A stretch of DNA of 64,000 nt, taken from NCBI GenBank assembly GCA_037501455.1, contig CM074860.1:50974501-51038500 (forward strand). Reading direction: 5' to 3'. Positions within the stretch are counted from its first letter, which is position 1. Each line of letters opens with the position of its first letter. Below the pieces are notes generated by a model. That model ran no database searches. It had not been told where the DNA came from and saw only the letters and a list, made by a program, of their open reading frames with translations. Position numbers and translations under genes: made by a program. Of the stretch, positions 13,079-24,202 are shown piece after piece. This DNA comes from Lantana camara. Its lineage: Eukaryota > Streptophyta > Magnoliopsida > Lamiales > Verbenaceae.

Positions 13079-13414
13079 CCCGAGGTGCATTAAGACATAC
13101 GATGAGCTTATGGACCGCTTTATAGCCCACTTCTCCTCTGTGAAGGGAGACAAGCTACCTGCGACCTACCTTTACAATATCAGGCAGAAAGAAGATGACA
13201 CACTCAGGGATTTCTTCACTCGATTCTCCCGAGCAGCAGTCCAAGTCCAAGTACCCAGCATGGACATTCTGATTCCAACCCTCCATACGGCCCTCAAAGA
13301 TAAGGAATGTGCCCGGCACATCGTTCGAAAGAACCCTGACTCGATCTCTAAGTTACTCGAGATAGCGGGAGATTGGATGAGGGTAGAGAAAATGGAGATG
13401 GCCCAGAGGAGTGG
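13079..13414 (+). pseudogene. Tat1 gag fragment (Ty3/gypsy, Tat-like)
   Basis: The frame with TYDELMDRF, LYNIRQKEDDTLRDFFTRF and the HIVRKNPDSISKLLEIA segment resembles the capsid (Retrotrans_gag) domain of non-chromovirus Tat/Athila-type gypsy elements. It has no natural start. Its left edge is the GypD LTR at 13078 and its right edge is the GypA LTR at 13415, after which the open frame runs into LTR sequence. It encodes about 110 residues of what would be a longer gag. The next part of the same type of gag (zinc-finger region, then protease) is at 51775-52675 on the same strand, so this is probably the left half of one element split by ~38 kb of insertions. Lineage assignment is by motif style, not database search. 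Confidence 0.7.
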
Positions 13415-14503
13415 TGTGACGCCTGGAGCGGTGGGCCACCACATCCCCCGCACCTAAACCCGAACCTACATATGAAATAGATTTCCATACATGAGTCCAA
13501 CTCTAAGCGAACGGAACCTACACTAACTCCCTAGGCTAAGCGGGGCTAAAAATCGGACAGAGCACGCAAAACAAACATATAAGTGTGCGGAAGTAATAAA
13601 CAAGATCTAAAGAGCTCGATTATATACATGGCCTCACGGCCCAAAAGGTCAAGTATATACATCAAAAGTTTATAATTCTCCAAAATACAAGTCATGAAAT
13701 TAAATACATAAGAGGAGTATCAAAAGGCAGGAAATATGAAATGTAACTCGACCTAAACTAGAAGTACAACAAGTCTCGAAGCACTTCCCTGCCTAGCTTG
13801 AGACAACCTGCAACTGAGGGTAGGGAAAAGAAGGGTCAGTCAAAACTCGACTGAGTGAGGGGGGCTAAACGCACCCCCACACCTAAATACATATAAAGCA
13901 GAGCAAATAACAAAGGTGATGGTCATGAACCGAGCTAAGGTTTTTCATACAAAAACGTTTAAATCATAACATATAGTACATAAAGAGATCCTAACTCGAT
14001 TCATAATCTATTAAACAAAACATAACATAACATAAGTCCGGCGAGAACGGACTATCCCTTACTCCATCAAACATACATAAAATCGAATTCAAATCACAAT
14101 TCCAACCCCACATCCATGGTGTATCGGGAATCAAACCCTAACACCTACATTACCAACACATACGGGGTAGTTAACCAACGATATGTCTTCCCCGGTTATC
14201 CACCGAGGGCTCAAGATACCACGCCTTCCCAACCTCCATAGGTCGCACGTGAATATCTCAAATGAGAGCGTGCACAGGGGTCATAACGGCGACCCCATGG
14301 TCGTCCCAGGTCTCCCTTACCCACGTCTCCGGGGCCCAACAACCAAATTAAACAAAACTCCCATCTTTCAGGGTACCACTTGCTCATACATATCATATAC
14401 GAATAACGAATTTCAAAATATAGCTTACTTATGCCGATACTTATACGAATTTAAAAAACGTAAAGCTTATTCGCAAAATCATAACATAGCTTCCGCACTC
14501 ATA

Positions 14504-14508
<5 letters not shown>

Positions 14509-14558
<50 letters not shown>
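14509..14558. repeat. (TA)25 microsatellite in the GypA LTR
   Basis: Pure TA dinucleotide run. The 5' LTR has a shorter, interrupted (TA)n at the same place (about 32056-32096), so the tract has changed length since insertion. Confidence 0.95.
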
Positions 14559-14560
<2 letters not shown>

Positions 14561-15216
14561 AGATATATTCGCATACGGGGTAAGAAAACAACACGTAATA
14601 GGTCTTAGCTTATCTAATACAAATGATCCTAACCTCACCTCAAAACGAAAAAGGAGTGAAACCGGCAAAAGAGCGAACGACCACCTAAACTCCGGGATCT
14701 TGCACGTCCGGAAGAGGCTCTGAAAGAAGAGAAGACAAGACCCGAGACTTAGACTCAGTAATGAACCATATAGACGCTCGACAATTCTCATGAATGCAAT
14801 GGATGCAAATGAAATGCAAGAATGCATAACTTAGATCATTTAAATTCAAATTCGCATAATGCATATCAAATAATTTCATAAACCTATTTCATAAAATATA
14901 GCAAATAATTTTAATCACAAAATCACATTTAGATCACACATTTCATGCATAAGAATTGATATAAAACCATATGACCATATTCAATTTAAAACATTAAATT
15001 TAAAGCACTTAAATTCAAATTACTTAAATATATAACATATCCTACATATATTATATATATACACGTACTAGCAGCCATATTAAATACACTTGAAGACACA
15101 AATAATATAGTAAGATCCTTGCAAAGTTCACAACTTATCATTCCATGCATTTATTCACGTTAGGAACCATGCATAAGTTAGGAAAACAAATAAAGCATTC
15201 AATGGCAGCACCTCAT

Positions 15217-15345
15217 CTCCCCGCCCAGGGGAGTTTTTGTACAGAATGGGTACTTTTCATGCAGAAAGTTTCTGCATAGAAGGTACCCGGCCGGGTACTT
15301 CCATGGGCAAAATCTGCCCGGCCTGGGAGACATTCCACTCGCGAG
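15217..15345. repeat. Palindrome cassette of the GypA LTR (ACCCGGCCGGGT type)
   Basis: Hairpin CTCCCC-GCCCA-GGGGAG at 15217-15233, perfect 16-bp palindrome GTACCCGGCCGGGTAC at 15293-15308, then a CTGCCCGGCCTGGGAGA partial dyad. The same set appears in the other GypA LTR, split at 8286-8330 and ~10910-10955. Confidence 0.82.
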
Positions 15346-16533
15346 AATGGGACGTTTGCACCCCTATTCAGCCCTGAAACTCAAACCAAACAAATACCAA
15401 CTCAAGGAGACATGTTAAGGTATGCAATTCAGCCGCAAATCAAGTCATATACTCCCAAATTAAGGCTGAAAACGAACAGCAGGCTGGAGAGAAAGAAAAT
15501 GGTACCAACCCATGCCTAAACTCATCCAAAACCTCAAGAACATTAATGGTATCTCACCCATATCACAACTACCATCCAAATAAGATCTAATTAGGAATCA
15601 ATGAAGCATAAGTGATCAAGTTTTCAGTTCCAATTCAAGAAGAAACAACAAGAAAGTCATGAAATTCAAATATGGCATAAAACCTAACTATTCACTTCAG
15701 GAGACAAAAATCATATCAAACATGGATGAAAATCAGATTTTCTTTGATGAAAATGACCACTTAATCATGTACATATCAAATACAAGCTTACCCTTAGAAG
15801 ATGGTGAAGGAAAATGAAGGTTAGAGCTCAAATTTCTTCAAGGGTTCAAAGTGGCAAAAATGGGGGGGGGGGGGTTTGCTGCTCCAAAATCTGATCTCGG
15901 TTCGAAATCAAGGAATGAAAAATGTGATAAAAGGGCTGAGTGGTTGAATTGTGGGTCCTAGTTTCAAGTAAAAAGCTTTAAAATTCAGGGACTAAAGTGC
16001 AATTTAGTGAAATGTGATCAAATTAGCGCGAGTCAGTTTTTCGGTTAAGTTTCAGAGTATCAAATGGGCTTAGAAAAATATATGGGTTAATCCATTGACC
16101 CCGAATTGTCGAGAGGAGTCCAACAGAAGTGACAGAATTCGAATCCGAATTCCCGAGCTCAAGTTACACCCTCCGGAACCCAAGGTGCGCTAAAAGCGTT
16201 TTAGCCACCTTTAGGTTCCAAAAGAAACAAACACTCCAAAAGCTCAACAAATAAATCCGAAAACATATAAAGAGAACATATTCAAGGTCATAACACGTAA
16301 ATCTCCATCATATTAAAACGGCAAGAAATTTCAATCACGAATGAAGCATAAACGAAGCAATTCTCAACAAGAGGCATAAGTATTCAAATAAGAAAATTCA
16401 AATGATCAAAGAATTAAATTAAATAATTCAAATAATTAAATTAAACAATTAAAATAAATATAAAATGCATAAATAATAATTTTAAATGCGCACATACGTC
16501 ATACCTGTACGGCTGAGAAGTCGGGGTGTCACA

Positions 16534-16550
16534 ATCCTCCCCCCTTAAAA
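16534..16550 (-). other. GypA polypurine tract
   Basis: The minus strand reads TTTTAAGGGGGGAGGAT immediately before the 3' LTR start at 16533. It sits 12 bp downstream of the gag-pol stop in element orientation. Confidence 0.85.
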
Positions 16551-16561
16551 AGAACTTGTCC

Positions 16562-17195
16562 TCAAGTCCGACTCGAGTTCTCAAACAACTCCGGATATAA
16601 ACTCCTCATTTTCTCCTCGGTTTCCCAAGTCGATTCCTCAGATTTTTGATCTCTCCAAAGTACCCTGACCAAAGAAATTTGTCGGTTTCTCAATTCTTGC
16701 ATCTTCCGGTCCTGAATTGCAACCGGATGCTTTTCTATTGTCAAATCCGGCTCTAACTGAACTTCTACAACGGGAAGGATAGTTGCCTCATCGGGATAGT
16801 ACTTACGGAGCTGAGAAACATGAAAAGCGTTGTGTATCCCGGTCAAATTCGGCGGTAGATCCAACTTATACGCCATTTCTCTGATTCTTTCCAAAATCTC
16901 AAACGGCCCTAGGTATCGTGGACTGAGCTTTCCACCTTTACATATTCGAGTGAAGCCCTTTCTAGGAGATGCTTTCAGGAAAACTCTATCTCCGACCTCA
17001 AACTCTAAAGGCGTTCTTCTCTTATCGGCGTAACTCCTCTGTCGAGCTTGAGCTACCCTCATTCTTTGTCGAATCTTATGAACCTTCTCAATAGTGGCAG
17101 CGATCTTTTCCTTACGCTCTGCTCTCTCGAGCTTATTCTTTTCAGTCCACCTCCAATCCTCGATATCCCAAAACAACGGTGATATACACTTTCTC
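16562..17195 (-). pseudogene. GypA pol, C-terminal part: integrase end and chromodomain
   Basis: Open over ~210 codons. First comes the region after the integrase core (QARQRSYADKRRTPLEF, then VGDRVFLKASPRKG, GGKLSPRYLGPFEIL: the GPY/F-type module). Next is NAFHVSQLRKYYPDE. It ends with a chromodomain-like segment whose core is VLWRDQKSEESTWETEE and whose last residues are YPELFENSSRT before the stop at 16562. Chromodomains steer chromovirus integration toward marked chromatin (family knowledge). The upstream edge is an insertion: the frame continues at 24203 after the solo LTR block, with TSD ttctc on both sides. This 3' end is open to the stop; lesions elsewhere disable the whole. Confidence 0.87.
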
Positions 17196-18413
17196 TGTAA
17201 CATCCCGTTCGTCTGGACATTCCAGGTATGCCTCTACGAGAGAGCTACGTGCGCTTTTGATTATTTAATTATGCAATTATGTGTTATTTTAATGCTAATG
17301 TGATTATTTGATATTCATTGTTTAACTTATAACTTGAGTTTTAACGCTTATGCATGAGTGCATTGTAATATGCTCCGTATGTGCCCGATTTGATTTTCGT
17401 TTCTTGCGAATTTTTGATATACGTGAACTACGTGAGTTATGTACGTGATTATGTGCTCGTTGCATGTTTTGGAGTTTGTTTTATTTGGTTCCTGGCTCGT
17501 TCTGTAGGAATGGGATTTATGAGGGACTTGAAGGCCTAAAGCGTTTAGCACACCTCGTGTTTCGGAAGGCATAACTTGAGTTCGGGAATTCAGATTCGAA
17601 TTCTGGAAGATGCGTTGGACTCGTAATGAAGAAATAAAGTCAAGGAACCTAATTTTGTATCTTTCTAAGGTCATTTGAACCTTCGAAAGTCGACCGGAAC
17701 GAGCACCTTGCACCAAGAGCTACCTTTTGTTAACTAGTCTTGCTTGTGGGCCCCACTTTAACCCTAATTAAGCTTAACCCATGACTTTTAACACCAAAAA
17801 TCATTCATCTCTCCAAAATACCTGATAATTTTGGCCTTCCCCTTCCCAAGACAAAGAAAAAGGCCCCAAGTTCAGCTCCCAAGAGAAGAAGAGGAAGAAG
17901 TGAAGCAACTATTCACTTTTGAAGATTTTGAGTTCATCTCCCTACCATTTCTTCTCCAGTTGAAGAGGTAAGTTCATTTTTGACTCCTCCATGTCTATGT
18001 GGTACTTTTAAGTTCAATTTGATAGGTTTTCACCAAGGTTTGCATGAGTTATGGATGTTGGTATGATTAGTGAGGGCTTAGAGCATTTTCATGATTCTAG
18101 CTCGCATTCTTGTGAATTCTTTGGGCATGAAGCATGTACTTAAATCCCAATACATCATTCTTGATATTGCATGTTAGATGAGGATTCATGAAGTTTCCAT
18201 GGTTGGTTTTGCTTGAGGCTTGAAGAACATGAACATGTTGATGCATCGTTTCCTTTCTCCTCACTTTAGTTCGGTTTTGGCATGAATTAGGACATGAATC
18301 CTTGAATCTTTGTTGAATAAACCTTGTATTATGTGTTGTCTTGATGATGGTAGGGATTACTTTGAGTTTTGAAGGAGTTTGGAGCTAAAAATTTCGAAAA
18401 TTTGGCCCCTGAC

Positions 18414-18552
18414 CCAAATCTACGGGGGTGGATTTTCCCTTTGAAAAAAATCCACCGGGGTGGATTTGAGGCAGGCCCTCCTGGAAATTTCTTACCTAAA
18501 TCTACGGGGGTGGATTCCCCTTTTGAAAAATATCCACCGGGGTGGATTTAGG
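18414..18552. repeat. Palindrome cassette of a GypC LTR (ATCCACC-GG-GGTGGAT type)
   Basis: Two near-identical ~75-bp halves, each with CTACGGGGGTGGATT followed by a long dyad. The first dyad, AAATCCACC-GG-GGTGGATTT, is at 18448-18467; the second, ATCCACC-GG-GGTGGAT, is at 18533-18548. Overlapping frames 18369-18551 and 18460-18648 translate the repeat and are not genes. Confidence 0.85.
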
Positions 18553-20499
18553 GCAGTGGCTCCCTTTTGCTCCGAACTTCGTTTTCTTGTTTCTTTTCGC
18601 TTGTTTCTTGTTTCTCCCACCCCTAATTTGATTCTCATGCTTTGCTAACATGTTAAATTAGGTTTTATAACTATTTTACTAGATTTATTGATTCATTTGA
18701 CGTGTTATGTGCTCTATAAGATTTAATATGCTCCCTTACGTGTATACGTGACTTCATACTTTGATTGTTTGCCTCTTGTGTATTTTTCTTGCTCTCATAT
18801 GTAGTATATGCATTTGTAATGTGTTGTATGCCTCCTTATGTGTATTGTCTGGTTTATAGGAACTTGTTTAAGGTGAATTATGTGAAATATGCTCTTATAT
18901 GTTTCACGGGTTATCTTTTTGTAACTCTTTGCCTTACTTGCGATCTCTTCTTGATATGATGAATGGTATATGATCTCTTTTACTTCCTTTCCGAATTTGT
19001 ATACTTTATTAATGTGTTTTATTTGCTTTATATGCCCTTATAGTGAGCTTATGATGTGATTTCGGTGCTTATATGTGAGTTGTGATCTAATGTGACTTAA
19101 GTGCCACCTTATTTCTCTTCATATGCATCATTTGCATTCATATGCATTAGCCGAGCGTCTCTTTGGTACATTTTGAGTCTAAGTTTGTCTTGTGATCTTT
19201 GTTTTGCTTTTAGTTTTGCCCCGTGGTTGAAGAGGTGGTCTCTTAGAAGGGTTTGTGTTTGTTTCGTCGGTTTGGTTGGAAAAGTGAGGTTTCTTTCTTT
19301 TAGTTATTATGACCTACAACCCTAGGTGAATTTTGAAGCCCGCATACGAATTACATATATATATATATATAAGTATGTAAATACGTGTTCGATAAGTATT
19401 TTGTATGAATTGACCCATTTGTATGAAACCTTTGAAAAACGCTTTTATGTATATGTAAGTAATATTTTCGTTTATTTGTTTTCAAAAAGGGTTGGTGTGC
19501 GTGTTTTGAAAATAGCGATTTATGACTTTGAAAGATAAATCTGAATTTTGAAAAATTATGAATTATGAATTTTGAACAATTTGACTGGGCCCTGGAGATT
19601 GGTACAAAGGAGCCCCGGGACGGTATTGGGCCGTCGGGTCACTCCCGAGTACGATCTCCAACTTATAGGATCAACCCAGAACCCATTAGGAGGTTTGGTG
19701 GGGGATGGAATCCTTGGGCGTGAGTGTCATGAAACTCACGAACCTGACATGAGAACAGATGGTTAGGGTACGATCGACCCTTCCATCACCTGGAGAAGAG
19801 GTATGTGAGTTGGAACTATGGTTTAGTTCGAATTTTGATTCCTATTTTGAATATGAACGGAGTTAGGTGGTTTAAAACTCGTACTCGCCGAGTTGTGTGA
19901 TTTTGTTTATGAACTTGATCCGTGAAACGGGAGTGGACTTCTAGTTATTAAAATTGGTTGATTTTGGCCTTCGGCCTTAAAGCTTTTCCTTATATTTAGT
20001 ATCATGGGATAAAATGTTTTAGAATGCAAAAACCACGCCCCGGTTCATGAATCTTCTTACTTTGAATATGCTCTGCTTTTTGTATATATACGGGTGTGTG
20101 TGTTAGCCCCCTCACCAGTCTTTATGACTGACCCCTCTTCGTTGTTTCTTTTTGCCCCTTTGCTTCTTGAGTTTGCAGGTGTAGGTCTCTGGTTGATGCT
20201 AGGCGGTGGTCTTTTACTTTGTGTGTTCGAGTCGTGTAGGAGAGTCTTTTGCATCCTTGCATATTTACTTTCCGGTTTTTGTAACATCCTGCTCGTCAAA
20301 TTTATAAGGTACGCCACGTTCCAACCTTTTAATGTGTTTAATTATGTGATTTTATATTTTTCGTGGCCCTATTTTGAACTCTTTTAGAGTTTGGGGGCCC
20401 TATGTAATTTTCTCTTTTTAGGGGTCTTTTTGTCATTTCTCGTTCGATCGAGTTTTCGATCTTTTTGACCCCTTCAACGCGTTCGGGGCAGCGAAACGA

Positions 20500-21500
20500 G
20501 TCCGTAGACTCCAAGTTTACCCTATTCTGACGTCGTTTACTCCTCCTACCGACCGTTTTTGCGTACGAGGACCCGAGATATATACCCCGAATCCTCGTAA
20601 TTCGTGCCAAAAGATCAGACCTCAGCCTTCATCGTCTTCTCCCCCAATCGGCACTATTCACACATAGTGAAGGTGTGATTTCACACACATGCCCGTCCTC
20701 CCTCGTTTCTCGACGGAATTCAACGAATCAATAGTCGAAATTTATCTATTCGACAAGCCCGTCACAACCGTACCAAGATCGTGGCCAACCAAAGACCGAC
20801 GGCGGCCCAAAGGCAGCCTGAAAGTGGCGGGTGGAGCCACCATTTCGCCGGCGGCGTTCCGGCGGCTTTCGCCGGCCAATCTCTACCCTACCCTATGTTT
20901 TTTACCCTTCCCGTTCCATTTTCGACCTCAGATCGAGTAACCGGGGGCTGTAGACGGCGGAATCGGTGGTGGCGCGGCGGCAGTCCTTCGGCGGTGGCGT
21001 AGGGCCCTTTTCCGGCCGGTTTTGGTGGTGGAGCCTTTACAAAAGTTGCTTAGAACGACGAAAACTAGCGGATGGCGTTGGCCCCGACTCGAGGAACGGC
21101 CGGTGGCGGCGAACCGATGGCGAACCGGGGCTGGACCGGTGGTCCGGTTTTCCGATGATTTTTCCGGGGTTTGGTTATGGGGCTTTTGTAGGGCTCGTTA
21201 TGGGCTTTCCAACGGTATGTCCGGATTTTATTTTCGTTTAGCGGTTTGTATTTAATTTCAGTTTTCGTATTAGGATTTTAGTTTGGTTTTTCATCAACGA
21301 AGTCCGGCGTGTTGGTTATTTTCTGAAATTGGTTGAGGGCTTTTGTCAAGCAGGCTGAGTCGTACGTTTCTATCCTTCCGGGGAATTTTTCGACCACCGG
21401 AGGTGGTGGTCCGGCGGCTGTGCATGGCGGTCTGGCGGGTTCTGGAGACGGCGTTCCGACGCCCTTCGTACAGCGAGTTCCTTTCGTCGTGGTGAGTCCA
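20500..21500. other. GC-rich segment inside the inner GypC solo LTR
   Basis: About 1 kb much richer in G+C and CpG than its surroundings, with repeated CCGGCGG/GGTGGCG-like words. Overlapping short open frames occur on the plus strand (20689-20940, 20781-21002, 20966-21241, 21333-21596), as expected where stop codons are rare; none looks like a known protein. The outer GypC copy has AT-rich sequence at the matching place. It may be a longer version of the palindrome cassette or captured host DNA. Confidence 0.5.
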
Positions 21501-23489
21501 ACGCCACTCTTCGTTCGTCAATCGGATGTCCGGTTGATTTGTTGTGATTTATTTTGTACAGCTTTAATATTTGAAATTAATTGTTTTAATTGCTAATTGC
21601 TTGATTTGTCGATCGAATTGTATTTCAATGTGTACGAAATTATGTATTAAATGAATTATGGATTATATTGATGCTTTGATATGCCATTTGAATTCCGATA
21701 TATCGAATTGAGCTATTTGCCTATTTTGAAAGGGGGTGTATGTGTAATTTCGCTAAACATATAAATTGTATGACTTCAATTACTTAATCCTTGTCGATTG
21801 GTAAACAATTATGCTAATTATGATTTCGATTAAGAGAAATTATTACGCCTAAGCTTGAAGCTTTTAATTAGTCTAATCACTTAAATTGAATTGGAACTTA
21901 TTATATGATATAAGAATTTGTTATGTAATTTATGATTTGGCAAGAATGGAATTAGTATGTCTTAGATGATTTAATTTGAAACTTTGTAATGTAGGTTTAA
22001 TTGTTTAATTTAAAATAATCCTATTATGCGATATATGAATTGTATGAAGCTTATATGATTAAATTAAAACTTTTGTACGTAAGAAATAAGTTATTCGTAC
22101 GAATATCAATTGGTTATTTGATATATGAATTTATATGAAATAATGTGAGCTCTGCTTATGTGATTGCATTTCTTGAGTGCTTGAGCATGTGTCGTGCGCC
22201 TTTATTTGGTTGTCTGAGTCTGAGTCTGAGTTATGTACTGTATTTGGTGTGTTCAGTTGGTGCAGGTGCACCCGGGGTGGTGACAAGTGAGTCGTGCAGG
22301 TTCCGGGGTGGACCATCTGCTTTGTGTTCGGCTGTGTTTGGTACCAGGTGAGGTTAGGATATAGTTATACCCTACTGCAATGTGCCCGTTTTCGAATGTG
22401 TGCGGTTTATAAGCCTTGTATATACGTAGATATGTGTGAAATATGTACTTTGATGGTTTTGTTATAAGTTTGAAAGTAAGAAACACTATGTACGAGCCTA
22501 TGTATGCTTAGCTTTGATATGTTATGATTTCGAGGTCAGTCTGCGTGATATGTACGTACGATATGATAAGTACGATATGCATGAGATAAGTCTGTCTGTC
22601 TGTGTGTGTGGCAGGTTAAGTTTCTGATATATGTCTGTTTGTCTGTGTGTTTGGGCCCCGGAGAATGGTGTGGTAATCTCGGGTTGGCCGTGGGGTCGCC
22701 GAGCTCTTCCATCAACATTTTCCTTTTGAGAGTCTCACCTAACCTCGGGAGGTTTGGGGAAGGGTGTTTCTCTTGAGCCGGCGGAAGCAGCCGTCGAAGG
22801 TTTCAAGGTCGTAATTAAGCCTTGTCTCGTGTGATTTTTGGATAGTTAGGGCCGTCAACCCTTCGCTATCACCCGGTGTGCAGGTTGGAACTTGTTTTGT
22901 TTTGCTTTGTTTTGTCCGTTTGTTTCTGAAAGTTTGGAGATGTGATTCGTACCCGCCGAGTTTCGTTATGTCTATCGGTTAAAAGTTCGTGAAACGGGGG
23001 TAGTCTCTTAAATCAAGATAAAAATTGGATTTTGTTATTAAACTAATAAGTTATGTTTTGATACGTGTGCTAAGTCTGCATGAGTTGAACGTATGTTTTG
23101 AGATATGTTTAAGCTATGTTTTGTTCGTTACATTTTGATAAGTCACCCTATATATTTACTATCACGGGAAACTATTTTGGCGTGCAAAAACTAACCCCGG
23201 GTTCACGAACGTTGCCTCTTCTGCGTGCTGTGCTCTATATATATGTATAGTGTGCGTGTGTCAGCCCCTCGCTCAGTCTTTGGACTGACCCCTCCCCTTT
23301 TATGTTTTAGTTCGGAGGCTCTGCTTTGGAGGTCGTTAGAGTTCGTGCTAGGCGGCTGTGTGTCGGGTCTGTCGAGTCTGTGTCTGTCTGTTTAAGTTTA
23401 TTAAGTTCTAGCTCTAGTTTATGATTTGTAAATGTTATATAAAATATGTTTGTGCAGGTTTGCATTTATGATTTGAATTTATGGAATTC

Positions 23490-23591
23490 GGGACAGGTTA
23501 GGACAGGTGCTCGGATTAGTTGAACCCGTTGTGAATATATGATTGCTCAGGACAGGTTAGGACAGGTTTGCTGGATTAGTCGAACCCGTTT
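23490..23591. repeat. Short duplication with GGACAGGTTAGGACAGGT core
   Basis: Two copies (about 23490-23531 and 23549-23591) of a ~42-bp block, each containing a doubled GGACAGGT and ending GGATTAGT(T/C)GAACCCGTT. It lies inside the inner GypC solo LTR. Confidence 0.8.
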
Positions 23592-24202
23592 AGTTGATTT
23601 TGATGTTTGTATGGTACTGTATGTTTAAGGGTGAAAGTTTTTTGAAAGTTGGCATTTCGTACTACTTCCGCTGTTATGTTTTGCATTCTTTCATTCGTGC
23701 AGGGTTAGATACCGCCTAGCTAGGGGGTGTGTTTTTTGTTAGTCACCCGTTCACTGTGACTTGGTGCGTGTGCGGACTCTTCATTTCGTACACGTGTCGG
23801 GTCATAGTGCGGGGGTGTGATGCCCCACGGTGCGGGGTGTTAAAGTTTTGGTACTACGTATAAATATGTATAAGTATGGTACTACATATAAGATTTGTAT
23901 GAATTATGATTCAGATGCTGAGCTCGTATTGTTTGATTCTTTTGGCCTTGGATAGGCATAATATGTATAGTGTGTATTAATGTTGGCATGTATGCTTATA
24001 TAATTTTGTAACCCTGGTTGCTTCCGTATTCGTTTTGTTTGTTGCGCACTCTAAATGAGGGTCTAGACCACCTAGCTAGGGTGTGGGGTTTTTGTTTGTC
24101 ACCCATTCGCTGTAGTTTGGTGCGTGTGCGGAGTTCCATTTCGTTACATGTATTGGACTATGGTGCGGGGGATGTGGCGCCCTTTCGCCCCGGGGTGTTA
24201 CA

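Larger units (their letters stand above)
13415..16533 (-). repeat. GypA 3' LTR, complete
   Basis: 3119-bp LTR, TGTGAC...GTCACA. It aligns with the 5' LTR from 30944 onwards at roughly 90% or better by eye. It holds a (TA)25 microsatellite (14509-14558), a palindrome cassette (15217-15345) and a run of 13 G at 15862-15874. Small frames at 14183-14827 include repetitive Ile-Tyr translations of the microsatellite and are not genes. Confidence 0.88.
20275..23849 (+). mobile_element. Inner solo LTR of GypC (20280-23844) with TSD gtttt
   Basis: Starts TGTAACATCCTGC at 20280 and ends GGGGTGTTAAA at 23844 (the usual ACA end changed to AAA). Perfect duplications gtttt flank it at 20275-20279 and 23845-23849. 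3565 bp, same family as the LTR it sits in. Unlike the outer copy it contains a GC-rich stretch at about 20500-21500. No internal domain or primer site. Confidence 0.92.

Noticed and set aside
14183..14827. 141- and 128-codon frames on opposite strands
   Set aside because: Both run through the (TA)25 microsatellite in the GypA LTR, giving Ile-Tyr repeats.
20689..21596. A host gene exon in the GC-rich part of the inner GypC LTR
   Set aside because: Several overlapping frames, no conserved domain or splice structure I can defend; kept only as a finding to check.
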